Source: Vanessa cardui (Eukaryota > Arthropoda > Insecta > Lepidoptera > Nymphalidae). Taken from it: a DNA stretch of 64,000 nucleotides. How positions within the stretch are numbered: position 1 is the stretch's first letter; each line of letters begins with the position of its first letter. The stretch lies in the NCBI RefSeq assembly GCF_905220365.1, contig NC_061133.1, positions 13,010,171-13,074,170 on the forward strand, read 5' to 3'. The translations under genes and the position numbers were made by a program. Positions 25,621 through 37,427 of the stretch are shown here, piece by piece. The notes under the pieces are model-generated. The model was not told the DNA's origin and searched no databases. It was given only the letters and a program-made list of their open reading frames with translations.

Positions 25621-26084
25621 ATTATACACGATATCTTTTATATTCGATTCGAATCTGTTATTGTTTTGTTTCACGTTTCTCTTCATGAGAACGTTTGACG
25701 GTTCATTGTCAATAGAGATGTTTATTAATTGGTGTGAATGCCTCATTAAAAGTTGTAGATGTTTTAACACTTGTATTTGTACAGCAATGTTTTGTCATGT
25801 GGTTACTATCAATATTTATTTAACTCTTTATAGAGGTTGACCATCTTTGGATTATGTGTCTTCATAATTTCAGTAAACATTAATTATACTAATGATAATA
25901 ATTGTTATCTTGTCATTATTTGATGGCTTTGTCTATGTTTCAGTAAATTCGCTACAAATAACTCCCAAATTTAACACCGAAGCTTATCATACCAATGACT
26001 CCCTGTTAAGGAGCTTTCATCCTAACGGTTCAACTTTCTCCATAAATCCTCGAGCCATGTAAGGCCCGTTTGAACCGATGAATG

Positions 26085-26480
26085 ATTAATCCGTAGCTAT
26101 ACTCGTGCGCAGACTCCTCGGCGCCCGCTATCGCGCATCGGTTGCGCGCGCGCCGACGAAAGTGCAAGTCGCCCAGTTCCCACGACCACCCCGTACTCGT
26201 GGATCGATATGAATCCGATATTTATACTTTCGCAAAATCGATACGCTTATCGATATTATTCTCATGTCACATCCTCTCAAAATCAACAACTATTTAATCA
26301 AGTTCACTTTCGTATCGAAGTCATAATGTATTGTGATTTTATTATAGACGTGTTATCATAATGTGGTATTTTTTATACTTGTCAATATGAGCTATCTAAT
26401 CTAAATTGGTATTGTAGAACGAATCGATAATGAATTGAGTCAGATTTAGTGATGCGTCAAAACTGTATCGATATTTTCTT
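26085..26480. promoter_or_regulatory. GC-rich island followed by TATCGATA (DRE-like) motifs
   Basis: CCTCGGCGCCCGCTATCGCG and GGTTGCGCGCGCGCCGACGA form a CpG-dense core at about 26115-26160. TATCGATA, the DREF-type element of housekeeping promoters in flies, occurs at 26248-26255 and 26466-26473, with further ATCGAT cores at about 26201, 26238 and 26424. It lies about 5.5 kb upstream of the PH exon and could be an alternative osp promoter or enhancer. No first exon was identified. Confidence 0.35.
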
Positions 26481-29400
26481 TAAATTAAATGTCAATTTTT
26501 AACTTAATTTATATTTTCTATTACTTTATATATGTAACTGATTATATATTCATTGATCATAGTTGCAAGGATATCCTTTGTCGTTTGTTTTTCTTACTTT
26601 TATATAGGGTACGCCGACAATCTTACATTTCCTATAGCACTTGTTGCTTAAGATCTATCAAATATAATTATCATCATCATCATCTAATATTAAGAATAAG
26701 GAATATAATTAATGAATGGGCACAACTTGTATATTTTGTTGTTCAGTGAGTTCTCTGGCGCTCTTCGAGAAGGATACTTCAATTACAACTTCTAGAAGGC
26801 AATCATTCTGTATATTTTGAAAATACAAAGTGAACTTATACAAACTTGTATCTAGTGGAAGAATTCCCGAGACGTGTGAAATGTTTTTTTCGCATTATCT
26901 ATTTTATCTCGAACTTGGTTTTTCGTATTGGATCATTAATGGTCAATTGCTAATACATAATATAGCGCCCCGATGGACGTCCATCTCAGTTCAACAGTAG
27001 AAATAGCGGGTTATTCACGAATTGTTACTAACTATTGAATAAAATATTTATTGATTAAATTTAAAATTTGTTTAAATATGTCTTGTACATGGGTTAGTGG
27101 CCTTCTTATAACGCTTAACTTCCTGACTCTGTTAATCATGAGAAACGAGTGATTTAACAGTGCATTTACAATCAATACCCAATCGATCAACCAGTACCTA
27201 GTGCAAAAGTATATAAAAATATTAAGAAACAGCTTCTTACAAGTAATATTGCATAAATAGACGGCCCAGTGGGTCTTATCAGCACAGAATATTTCACATA
27301 GACGACTAAAATTTCCATGCCCTCAGCACGGTCCGTGAAATTGAACTTAATGTTGTTGAACATAAAGTTTATTGTTGAAACGTGCTCGCACATTTTGCAA
27401 CACCCTTTAAGCGACGTGCAGACTGTCAGTGTCCTTCGAGCGATTTTTAATTTACCTAGCTAGTGGTATTGCGGTATTTCTAAATTAAGGGTGCGATACT
27501 TTCTTGGTAATATTTGTCTTCTTTATTATTCACATCAAACACAATCAGCTGATCCTCATTAAGTCAAATCCCAACTTTTTCAACTTATATGGAAAATATT
27601 TTCTTACAGACAGAAAAAAAAAATTAACAATTTTACTTGATATCAATGTGTATCTCATATAAAAGTCAGAACTCCAGTTTCCGAAGCTCTCGACAAAGTC
27701 ATCGAAGTAGATAAATGGAAGTCTAGTTGTCGAAATTAGTATATTTAAAAAAAATAGTTATGAAATATTAGAATTCTACTACTATACTATAACTTGTCTT
27801 TTTCAAGATACCTGAATAAAGCAGCGTGGTCGTATTAATTCCTTCTCATCAAAAGGAAAGGACTTACTGTATTTTGTTACAATATCCAAGAGTTCTCGTG
27901 TTGGCTGGTTTGAAGTATTCAATACAATGATGTCAATGAAACTTCATCAATAAACAGTTATATGGCGCACTCTGCTATTGGACTTTGGAGGGTTCATTTG
28001 GCACCACACAACACACAATGGTCATTCTTTGCTTGTTTTAAACAGCCCATAGTGGATACCATGTATGTACATAGCTTTACAGTTAGACCTTACTGATCGT
28101 TGATGCGTTATTATGTTTACAACAATGTAAGATTTTCTATATTCGTGTTGGTACGTCCAGCAGGTTTTCGCTCGTAAATCAATTGTTTTTTAGGACGACC
28201 GTGTAACCATAAAGAGTTACGGATGTTTTATTGCCGACTAATGTACTAGACGTTTGTTTTTGAACGAGTGTTCGTGTGTATGTACAAAATTTGCTTGATT
28301 TATGAAAACGTAACGTTATCTAAATAGAATATTGTACTGAAAACATAAAATACTTAACATTAAGTTAGTTACGCCCTTATGTCTTTAAACCATCTCCTGT
28401 AGTTCCACAGTCAACCATATTATATATTATAAAAGGGTAATAATGTTGCCATCATTCTAAATTACTTTTTTAATACTGTTAATAGCGAACAGTACAAATC
28501 ATAAATTATTGTGTAATTGTTAATATTTAAAATAAGATTCATGTCCATACATTTACATTCTGTAAATATAATATGATCAACTGATTATATATTTTAGATA
28601 ACACTTCCAAATGAAACAGAGAAAATAAAATTTCAATAACAGTCGTTTTTTCTCTCGTAACGATAAAGACTTTTACAATCTATACTTCGAATAATTGAAT
28701 AAAAATCCATACAATAATGATGCTGCACAAATTTCATAATGTATTAGTTTCTTATATTATGTAACTAACAGTAAATAATAATCATCTGTTTGTAAATGCA
28801 AAAATTCAATTTACGATTCAATAAAGTGTCTGTTGCTATTAAAATTAATAGACAACCAATGCCGTAAGCGTGAAATGTTGTTGCAATATGATATTTCAAG
28901 CGCTCGTGTAGCGCTTAATATTAAACGACATATAAATATAGAAGATATTAACCGCTTTATAACAGATGAATACGTAATATTGGATATTTTTTTACATAAG
29001 AATTATTTAAAATAAGAACTATATTTCTATTATGTACATATCACGCAATAAGGCTGGGTTATATTTACTTGGTTATATAATCCAAAGATTCAACAGGTGT
29101 AAAATTTTTCAATTGGAAACGGCTCTCAGATGTAATTCGTTACACGATTTTCCGCTACCGTTCCGTCCCTTAACATTGTTCCCCTGACATCAGAGGAGGC
29201 CAATGTGTCAACGCGTGTACCGTCCTATCGTAGGACTCGTCCCCATTCCCATGGAACCAATGTGGTTAACGCCATCATAAGATATTTCCTTACAAAATAA
29301 CGACCAATATATCTTCTTGATAATATGTAATATAAATTAACATGACTATTAAGATACAAAATAAATGTATTATAGAGGTGTGGCCATTATGTATTTAACT

Positions 29401-29574
29401 CATGATAATCTTTTTATAATTATAATTGTGTAAATAACATTTATAACAAAAATAATCACCACCATAAAATTTATCGATTTAAAAACAAGTAGCCAAATAT
29501 TATCACAACGAATTTTGAAATGCGACGATAATATTAAACATATGCCAATAAAATATTTAAATATATGTAGCACT
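26481..29574. other. Unique AT-rich intron sequence
   Basis: I see no repeats of the families defined here, no coding features and no GC-rich island across 3 kb. It is one of the longest clean stretches in the window. Confidence 0.4.
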
Positions 29575-29725
29575 GTAAAGCGCTGCTGGTGTTAAGGGGC
29601 TCACGCGGGTGATAGCGATCTAGCGACGCACGCGCAGCCGATTCGATACGCACAGAATTCGTATTGTCGCCGTAATGGCGTGTACGGTGGTAACGGTACC
29701 ACGCGACCGGTTGGGGACCCTGACA
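29575..29725. promoter_or_regulatory. GC-rich unique island
   Basis: GGGCTCACGCGGGTGATAGC, GCGACGCACGCGCAGCCGAT and ACCACGCGACCGGTTGGGG are CpG-rich and not matched by other parts of the window. No open frame of note. Confidence 0.3.
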
Positions 29726-30044
29726 TAGATATTATAAGGGAAGCTACTGAACTGTTATGTATATATTTCTAGAAACAATCTATAAGTATAGAACGCTTTC
29801 GTGCTGGCACGTTAAATATTCATATTCGAACATAGTCTCTAAGAAAAGGCTAAATGTACTTTGCTTTTTAGAGAATTTTTACTAAGGCATCATCAAATTA
29901 AATTATTTTCAAATATCTTTTGTGTACATCATTGCTGCTATGATATTTTATGGACCGATTGGAAAGCGACGGAATTTTTAGATAATATTTATTAAGTTAA
30001 AAACTTAATAAAATGAAAATTAACTCACCACGAAGATATCGTTT

Positions 30045-30277
30045 TATACTAGCTATTACCCACTTTTGGTCGCAAAGAAAGTGAATATATTTACAAATAA
30101 ATAAATGATTGGTACACAAAGAGGTCTTACCTCTTTGTTTTCAAAAAAGCCTATGTCCTTTCTCATGCTCCAGATTAGTTGTGTATCAAATTTCATTTAA
30201 ATCGGTCCAGTAGTTTTGACTCGAAAGCGAGACAGACAAACAGAGATACTTTTGCATTTATAATATAAGTATGGGTA
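30045..30277 (+). mobile_element. Repeat family E copy
   Basis: ACTAGCTATTACCCACTTTT at the left, CAAATTTCATTTAAATCGGT in the middle, then GACAGACAAACAGAGATAC and TTTATAATATAAGTATGGG at the right match family E in outline. Confidence 0.5.
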
Positions 30278-30354
30278 TATTACTATTATTTTATTCAAGT
30301 GATTGTTTGGTGTAAATACATAGTATTGCATTTCTCGCAATCATTACAACGGTG

Positions 30355-30495
30355 CTCCTATAGCCAGGCTCGGTCGCTTAAATTCGCATTATCTGATGAC
30401 GATGACACACGCGGACGTGTCGATGGCCTTTGTACCTCACAAAAAGATCGGTCAAGTTCATTCGTACAGTCGCTCTGACCGCTGCGGATGTTTGT
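30355..30495. promoter_or_regulatory. Moderately GC-rich unique segment
   Basis: CCAGGCTCGGTCGCTTAAAT, ACACACGCGGACGTGTCGAT and CAGTCGCTCTGACCGCTGCG stand out from AT-rich flanks. ACACGCGGACGTGT is close to palindromic. It lies 1.5 kb upstream of the PH exon. Confidence 0.25.
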
Positions 30496-31559
30496 AAAAT
30501 GTTTTTTATGGATACTGTATTCATTTGGTTCATTTAAAAGAATACTAGTTTTATGTGCTTAGCTACAACTTTATTTTTCTCTCGAAACCGCTCTAGATCT
30601 TTATAATACTTCTTCAAAACTTAAATGTTTACAGGACTTAAACAATTCCAAATTCAATATTAGCTATTGGAACCTCTGATCCTAAAAGATTATAATACTG
30701 CAGTTAAATTTTAAAGTTATTATTAATTAAGTGCTATTTTCATCGTATTCCATATTAATTATTACAATATAGGATGAAATATAGCGGTGATATATCTTCA
30801 AAGATAAGTACTAGCTATGTAAATGTTTCGTCATTGCCATATACACTTGTAATGATCTAGCATTTCAACGGACACTTGATTTGGGTCTTCGTTGGTTAAT
30901 CAAACATTAAGTAATGTTAACACGACTGTACTTCGTGACGCAATTGAGGGTCACTGGCCTCCGGTGACATCAGTTCATGTGTCCATGAAGGTTTTACTGA
31001 TTCCAAAACAATTCGCATTAGGATATGAGGTCGAAATCCTTTTGGAAATCTTTTATCTCCGAGATGAAAGAGGAGACAGCAAAAAATGAACACATTTTAT
31101 CATGGTCATAAGTCTCTGAATTAGTTTAAAGAATTTATCGAATAAAGAATAAGGTTGTGCATTTTTGGGTGTGAAATTGTCCATTAGATTTTTATCGTCA
31201 AAAAGGACTGACTTTTTTGCAAGTTTTGTTGCAAAGACATTCTACTGTATATCATATCAAATTACAAATATGGATGGCGATGACAGCGTCGCTAAAGGAC
31301 TTAAATTTATTAAATGTTATATAAAAATTATGATAAGCCGATTGATTTATTTATTGATTTCTTTTGCATTCTCACCTTCAGCCGATTAGCGATACATATC
31401 TAACATTTTAATAAGACTAAATAATATTTAACTGTCCGTAACTAACACAGGCAATATTCATTTACGAGATATCAATTAAATATTTGTATGAACAAAACCA
31501 ATCCTACATTCGTTTGATGATCTCGAAGCACATAAATGGTGTGTATAGCAATGAGCATG

Positions 31560-31680
31560 AGAACAGTGTAGGTTGGCGTGTTTGCCAACATTGGTCAAAG
31601 TTTGCTCTCACCTCAAGAGTTGGTACTTGCTAGCTTCAAGCACCAACGTGCCAACACTGCCAACGCCCACGCATTGATTT
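31560..31680. promoter_or_regulatory. Cluster of TTGG/CCAA inverted motifs upstream of the exon
   Basis: GTTGGCGTGTTTGCCAAC (31572-31589) is a perfect inverted repeat with a 6-base centre. About 30 bases on, GTTGGTACTTG...CAAGCACCAAC forms a second one, and CGTGCCAACACTGCCAACGC follows. The block lies about 330 bases upstream of the exon. TTGGC/GCCAA pairs recall NFI sites, though the spacing is one base longer than the consensus. A hairpin in the pre-mRNA is an alternative. Confidence 0.35.
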
Positions 31681-32007
31681 ACATTTACTGTTAATTCCTT
31701 TATGGTGTGTCAACGTATGATTAACGATGTGAAGGTTGCTCGGTGCAAATATTTCATCTGGTGTATTTTGGCTTTGCATCTGTCGATACAAGCACTTTCG
31801 CACTAAGGTGTTGTATTTACAACAAATATAAATACAGTCACCTGAATTTATTTTTAATCTTTATGTTTTTTTAGTCTGTCACAGTTTTCGCGCGTAACTT
31901 TTTAACCATTCTTTTTTTTACAAATTGAAAGAGAGCAGAGATCTCGAATTATACAGCCAAGTATATCATATTCAGCCAAGTTAATTTTTTTTTTATTTTA
32001 TTTTCAG

Positions 32008-32088
32008 GCCAGTAGAAAGATATCAAAATGCGGATATCTGTTCGTGGCACCAGGCTGGGACTTTTCCAATCCGCTCTACAGAACAAAG
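32008..32088 (+). CDS. osp: Internal coding exon of an outspread (osp)/MPRIP-like gene, start of PH domain
   Basis: Seen: a T-rich tract ending TTTTCAG precedes the exon and AAG|GTAAGC follows it. Frame 0 is open for 27 codons, starts Ala-Ser-Arg-Lys and contains KCGYLFVAPGWDFSNPLY, ending Arg-Thr-Lys. Family knowledge: the N-terminal PH domain of MPRIP has GGWLLLAPDGTDFDNPVHRS at the same place, directly before a Lys-Trp-Gln-Arg-Arg motif. Insect Outspread has a closer version, with a Cys-Gly-Tyr-Leu-Phe-Val-Ala-Pro start. The encoded piece would be the first PH strand and the following loop. The next exon should begin with the Trp-Gln-Arg-Arg strand and was not found in the window. Outspread/MPRIP proteins are actin-associated, coiled-coil cytoskeletal adaptors linked to Rho and myosin phosphatase in vertebrates. 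Both flanking introns are phase 0, so skipping the exon would keep frame but remove the start of the PH fold. A second frame is also open across the exon but resembles nothing recognised. The gene assignment is by remembered similarity. Confidence 0.72.
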
Positions 32089-33117
32089 GTAAGCCCACAT
32101 GTCTTGTCTAGCCGGGATTTATTCCTAATCGAACTTGAGAAAAATAATATGCTTCATAAACAATTCTATATGTTCTGACATTATTATCTAAGGGAAAAAC
32201 CCATTACAAACCTTGGAGTTATATCTTTTTATCAATATTTTTTTATCACTTCATTAAACTTAATAAGAAATCTTCAAATTATCGTATAATGCAAAGTAAC
32301 GATACAAACGAACAACAGACATAATTACATTGAATAAAGTCTCAAACTAATAAAGAAGGATAAGGTCACATTGACGTTCAAGAAAACAATAAAACACATT
32401 AGAGTCGATTCAGTTTCGAGGAATCAAATATTTATTGTCGAATTTAAACATATTATACTTGTACGACATGCTGATATAAAGCTCGTTGTCCACTGATACA
32501 CAGCAAAACGTAGCTTAATTTCAATACAATTAATAGCGAGTAAATAAATTTTTAAACGTGCGTTAAGTCTTTTATTATTCATTTGTATATTCTCTAATTA
32601 AAAACCATAAATATGTAAGTGCTGTTATATCAATGCTATAAAGAACATTGATATACAATACAAGTCTCAGGGCTGGATTTTTACGTGTTTCTCTTCAGAG
32701 TTTAGTTTGATAGTAAGCAGAACACGTAAACTTACCTAAGATTGTTTGAGATACCAAGTGCTTCAATTAAAGCGTGTATTAAAATGCTAAGGTGTACGAT
32801 AGTATAGTCAGTATCGATTATTGCATGATATAGCGCTGTATAGCGATGGAATCCAGTGGACGGTCGATTTAATATTTTTATTTTGAACATGCCAATGGGC
32901 AGAAAGAAAATAAAGATGTTTGATGTATGTTATACAGAGTAACCTGTTCTTTCGGTTGCAGTCTCACATATATTCAATATTTATGTTGATAAAATTATTT
33001 TATGGGTTATTAAAGAGTTGATTTTTTTTTTAGTTGCGAGAATATCTCCGCGTATGAATAACTGGATTTTTAATGTAATTTTTTTTAGGTTATAAATTTT
33101 GATTCGATTTTGTTCTT

Positions 33118-33400
33118 ACATAATATTTTAAATGTGAAAGTGAGTCTGTTTGTTTGTCCTGCTTTCACACTTTAACGTTTCAACCGACCTGCGATATGTG
33201 GAACATGCACTGTATGCAATCTACACAATATAAGAAGACTAATACTTGGTTATAAAATACTAGCTAAACCTGCTGCTTTAACAAAATACTTTTAAATTTA
33301 TGAAGCGTTACCTAGAGCTCTCAATACATCACCACCCTTTCTGCTCTCTCGAGGGGTAACAAAACATTAACCTATGTCCTTTCCTATAAATATATATCAT
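33118..33400. repeat. Two short family E-like fragments
   Basis: 33118-33200 has AATATTTTAAATGTGAAAGT and a TGTTTGTTTGTCC run in reverse orientation. 33256-33400 begins ATACTAGCTAAACCTGCTGC and continues with TCGAGGGGTAACAAAACATT, a plus-orientation start. Both are incomplete and lie directly before the SINE at 33.4 kb. Confidence 0.35.
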
Positions 33401-33418
33401 CTCCGTTATCTCAGTACT

Positions 33419-33706
33419 TGGTGGTAGGGCTTTGTGCAAGCCCGTCTGGGTAGGTACCACCCACTCATCAGTTATTCTACCGCCAAATAACAGTACTCAA
33501 AATTATTGTGTTCCGGTTTGAAGGGTGAGTGAGCCAATGTAACTACAGGCACAATGGACATAACATCTTAGTTCCCAAAGTTGGTGGCACATTGACGATG
33601 TAAGGAATAGTTAATATTTCTTACAGCGTCATTGTCTATGGGTGATGGTGACCACTTACTATCAGGTGGCCCATATGCTCGTCCGGCAACCTATAACATA
33701 AAAAAA
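33419..33706 (+). mobile_element. SINE family A, full-length, intact-looking
   Basis: The head TGGTGGTAGGGCTTTGTGCA is followed by the GGTACCACCCACTCATCAG region, then TTGTGTTCCGGTTTGAAGGG, and it ends CCTATAACATAAAAAA. It is one of the two best-preserved copies in the window, so it is probably a recent insertion. The family resembles the nymphalid SINE known as Metulj; that name is from memory. Confidence 0.8.
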
Positions 33707-34195
33707 CGAAAACATTTTAATATAATACTCTATTAAATTCAGATTATTGAAGCTTGTCACATGTTGATCATATTTGTAGTAATTAAATCTTTTACACTGC
33801 AATAGTAATAAAAATTATCATCTTTAATCAATACGAAAACGATAATTTACTAATCAGTAAAACAGGAAAAGATATACAAAATTATCAAACAATATAATAA
33901 TTTCTTGTAAAGTTGATAATGGCGTAATCAAAAACATTGCCGAATAATCGTAAAGAATAATTAATATTAATCAAGTGACGCGAGCCGTTATGGAAAATCG
34001 CCACGGCCGAGTAATTAGGCTGACATGTCCGTGTTGCCAGTAACAATATATATGTGGTGAATTGACAGCTTGTGATGTTGCCGCTTGAGAAAAACGAATA
34101 ATCATTTAAAAATATTTTATTATCTTTTTAATTATTTTCGGAGTATTTTAATTCTATAAAACTTATGTTTAAATTGCAATAATATTAATCACGAA

Positions 34196-34245
34196 AGTTA
34201 ATAGTTATATATATATATAAGTTAATAGTTATATATATATTATAT
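34196..34245. repeat. Short AT-rich tandem repeat
   Basis: AGTTAATAGTTATATATATA occurs twice in succession, about 24 bases apart, followed by an AT run. Confidence 0.7.
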
Positions 34246-34319
34246 ATCGACTTAAAAAAGCATCACGTTTTTGTCTTTTCTGATATAGTTGTAGTAATCT
34301 TCTATTGGATAGATATAAG

Positions 34320-34518
34320 TACAGTCGGGGTAAGAAAAGCTTCGTCACCTTAAGATCCATTTTCGTATGCTAGGTATGAGCTATAATCTGCTTTACCGAT
34401 CGAGAATAACATATTGCGTCGCAATGATTTGATGTTCAGATCCAAAAGGTACTAAGAGTTAAAGACTTGATAAAGGAATTAATTTGAAAACTGACGAAGG
34501 ATTTCTTACTGTACTTAC
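34320..34518. mobile_element. MITE family G, TA-flanked, copy 1
   Basis: It starts TACAGTCGGGGTAAGAAAAG and shares the body with the copies at 39.5 and 51.5 kb. The right end (TTTCTTACTGTACTTACAG) is altered, so the terminal inverted repeat is imperfect here and the exact end is uncertain. Confidence 0.7.
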
Positions 34519-34649
34519 AGATTAATAATTATTATGAATTGGTTATTCACTTTTTGTACCACGTGAAACTTATTAAAGCTAATGTCATTATTGCTTTTTG
34601 TTTATATAAATCTTGTTTTATAGCATTATGTTCAATTGACCCTGGTCGT

Positions 34650-34965
34650 TTAAGTGAGAGAAACATAAAATTATACATATATCGACCGGGGTTATTTACG
34701 AGTATACGCACACGAGGTTTACGAATCTTATCCGTACGAAATATGGTTATATTATTATGCAAACGATTGAAATAAAAAGATTCGTATACGATGTCTCGGC
34801 GGTCACGATAAAATCCGACGGGGGGCCGCTTTCCGGCGCCAAAACGTGTCAAAAAGATGCGCGGGAGAGTCGAGGCGCAAATTAAAGCTGGCGGACCTCG
34901 ACAGATAGTATTAATCATGAGAGTTCGAATCGAATTTTGCGTTATCAATTCACTTGTCAGGAACA
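34650..34965. promoter_or_regulatory. Unique, stop-poor block; candidate conserved non-coding element
   Basis: The region has open frames on both strands (139 codons minus, 78 and 88 codons plus) and a CpG-rich part (GACGGGGGGCCGCTTTCCGG at about 34818-34837), with no repeat match. Neither translation resembles a known protein. It contrasts with the dense repeats on both sides. Confidence 0.3.
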
Positions 34966-34994
34966 CGGGAACGGTCGTTTTGTTTTATTATATA

Positions 34995-35268
34995 TATTGG
35001 ACACAGCCAACTTTGTATGCGTTTGAATTTAACAGAAAAAAAAATGATTGTATCCTAAGTTACTCATTATATCAGTTATCTGCCAGTGAAGATCCCGTCA
35101 AAATCGGTCCAGCTTTTCCATGATTAGCCGGAACAAACGGACAGAAATTGTAAAAAATGTTATTTTGGTATATATATATCGTGCATACATACGTAAATGC
35201 ATTGAGTAAAAAAGGGCTATTATTATATTCACTCCACTCTAATTTTATTATATGGATCCAATATGATT
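34995..35268 (+). mobile_element. Repeat family D copy
   Basis: TTTGTATGCGTTTGAATTTA, CCCGTCAAAATCGGTCCAGC and ATTAGCCGGAACAAACGGAC are shared with the copies at 37.4 and 42.6 kb. It ends CTAATTTTATTATATGGAT. Its class is uncertain; the left side of related copies carries CTAGC, suggesting a Helitron-like minus-strand element. Confidence 0.55.
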
Positions 35269-35574
35269 AAGTGTTCAGCCTTATATGAAGACTATGAATT
35301 TTGCTTCATTCGTGTAAAATTTATTGAAGCGAATATCAGCGTGTAATGAATGACAAGTGCGCTCTCTTCCAGTGTATTCAATGTAAAAATTGAAATTGAT
35401 GAAATTACAATTAATTTCTTATGAGAAAAATATTAAACGAAATAAGTTTAATGATGTTATTGACGCTTGTCGTACTGATATTTTTAAATGAAGTTTAAAA
35501 TCATTGCGTTATGAATGCGTGTGTTGAAACGTATAATAGTAATAACATTTTATTTATGTAAATGATCGAGAAAG

Positions 35575-35730
35575 TGAGTAAAGACGTTCAAAGGAACAAA
35601 CGCAGCGACAGCCGCCGACATTTGCATAAAGAGGGGGCGTGACTAGCCGAGTTCTAGATCGATTATATCTAGATGAGTTTCACTGAGCCTGCTATCAGTG
35701 TCAATGACTACGTAGCCGTTCGTTTTATCG
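35575..35730. promoter_or_regulatory. GC-richer unique segment with GGGGGCGTG motif
   Basis: CGCAGCGACAGCCGCCGACA and AGAGGGGGCGTGACTAGCCG include an Egr/Klf-type GGGGGCGTG core. CTATCAGTGTCAATG downstream contains TCAGT, an initiator-like sequence in insects. No first exon is evident. Confidence 0.3.
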
Positions 35731-35839
35731 CATGTACATAAATATCATTATTAAAAGTCATATAAATCAAAAACCCATATAAAAATCAGTTTCATTTTGA
35801 TACACTGAGTAGAAAATTTAATTAACTTACTTTTATTTA

Positions 35840-36103
35840 CTTGGGGCAAGCCTATGTAGTACCACGTATTCTACCGTCAAGCAGTAATACCTTTTTATTG
35901 TTGTGTTCCACTTAGAAGGGTGAGTGAGCCAGTGTAACTACAGGCAATATGAAAACAATATTGACTTTACTTCCCAACCTTGGGGGCGATGTCAATGCTG
36001 GTGGCGTATTAAAGATGTAATGAATTATATATTTTCTTATACCACCAATGTCAATGGGCCCTGGTGACCATAGGGTGGCACATTAGTGATGACCGTCTGA
36101 CTA
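35840..36103 (+). mobile_element. SINE family A, degenerate copy
   Basis: GTTGTGTTCCACTTAGAAGG and GTGAGTGAGCCAGTGTAACT lie in family A order, followed by diverged versions of the ATTGTCTATGGGTGATGG part. A short internal repeat (GGGGGCGATGTCAATGCTGG) is inserted. Confidence 0.6.
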
Positions 36104-36201
36104 ATTTATTTTCACACTCCAAATCAAAGCGGGATTATTAAGTCCTGTAGTCAAAAATAACAAACCCCGAACCACAGGCTACATATATTACTTACTATTA
36201 G

Positions 36202-36355
36202 ATAATAAAATAAATAAATAAATATGGGACAACATCACAAACATTACTCTGTGAACCCAATGTTATTAGCTAAAGCACTTGTGTTATGGAAAATCAGAAG
36301 TAACGACGGTACCACCAACACCCAGATTGGGTCTGGGACAACATAAAAAACGAAT
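36202..36355 (-). mobile_element. tRNA-derived SINE family C, 5'-truncated
   Basis: The (TAAA)n/AATA tail, GACAACATCACAAACATTAC and GTAACGACGGTACCACCAAC are present, then the match ends before the tRNA-like head. Confidence 0.65.
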
Positions 36356-37427
36356 GGTAATAGAGAGAATCTCTTGCTATGTAATTTTAAAACTGTGCTA
36401 TTTATTGCACTCCTGTTTACTTATTTTATTTAAGTAAATATTAATATAAAAAGTAATAGATACTCGCAACCAGTAAAACAATTAATTTCGTATTAGGTTC
36501 CCGATAAAAAAGTGCAAATCAAATTACAACTAGCTCGCCGAAATTATCGTTATTTATTTAAATTATAGTTGTGTTGTAGAACAAGCGCCGAGATAATATC
36601 TGTTTAAATGTTAAGCATTCGTGGGGCTAAGCTCGGACCGATTTATCAGCGGGTTTGAACTAATCGTGAGTTAGGTTAACTGCCTACTGTATTATAGCGC
36701 GACATTAGGCTATAATTTAACTTCATCTAGATATCATTAATATAAATATTTGGTTAACAAGTCGCCCAGATGTCCTTTAGTGGATTATGGCTATGTAGTA
36801 AAAATTCATTCCATAACAGGGCATTCCAGCCATAGCAATCAGCCATGGCATACAGAAAAGCACGCCCGTTTAGAAAGTCAAAATAGAAGTAAGTTTCGGC
36901 ATCTTTTAATAATTTTTTTAACTAGATCATTGAAGATTATTCTTGGAAATATTCGGAATTAGTGGATTCGCTATTCTATTTAAAATTAGTTATAAAAACG
37001 ATTTGAATAAATTATTTCGACACAAATTAAGTAGTAATCCTTGGCTTTTTAGGGAGTACGTGAAACACTTTTGAAATGAACGACGTGAGAACGTGCCACT
37101 GAAATAATATCACCGCGTCGTTTCGCTACGCTTTTAGTGGTTACATACTTTTACTCTGACCCGTTGATTGCGTATTGTTAATGGGTTAAAATATGCTTAC
37201 AAGAGTTCATGATTGTTTAAAAATGTCAATAGGTTTAAAGTTAATGCTTGTTTTATATTGTTAGTTTACTGTAGACTCATTAAGTAATCTCATTTAAACG
37301 AATATTTAAGACATACCTACTTAACATAAATTCGCGTTCTATATACTGACTTAGGGCAGATCATGTTTACAAAACAATAATGCTTAAGCAGTTCGTAAAT
37401 AACATATTGTTAAATATATATATTAAC

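Larger units (their letters stand above)
1..32007 (+). other. Upstream intron of the osp-like gene (left end outside window)
   Basis: No exon matching the Cys-rich N-terminal part of Outspread/MPRIP was seen upstream of the PH exon, so the preceding exon is inferred to lie beyond the left edge. The acceptor at 32001-32007 follows a run dominated by T. The intron holds many old SINE, LINE and Helitron-like fragments, several GC-rich islands and a candidate ratchet site at 12005. Huge introns are known for Drosophila osp, where Adh and Adhr are nested in one. No nested Adh-like gene was recognised here. An unrecognised upstream or alternative first exon in this interval cannot be excluded. Confidence 0.6.

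Noticed and set aside
32028..32088. ATG with a good Kozak context (TATCAAAATG) inside the osp exon, as a start codon
   Set aside because: It is in a different frame from the PH-like peptide and gives 20 residues without recognisable character. The PH frame matches a known family and is open and phase 0 on both sides.
34547..34966. 139-codon minus frame as a gene
   Set aside because: Frames are open on both strands and neither translation resembles a protein; kept only as a possible regulatory block.
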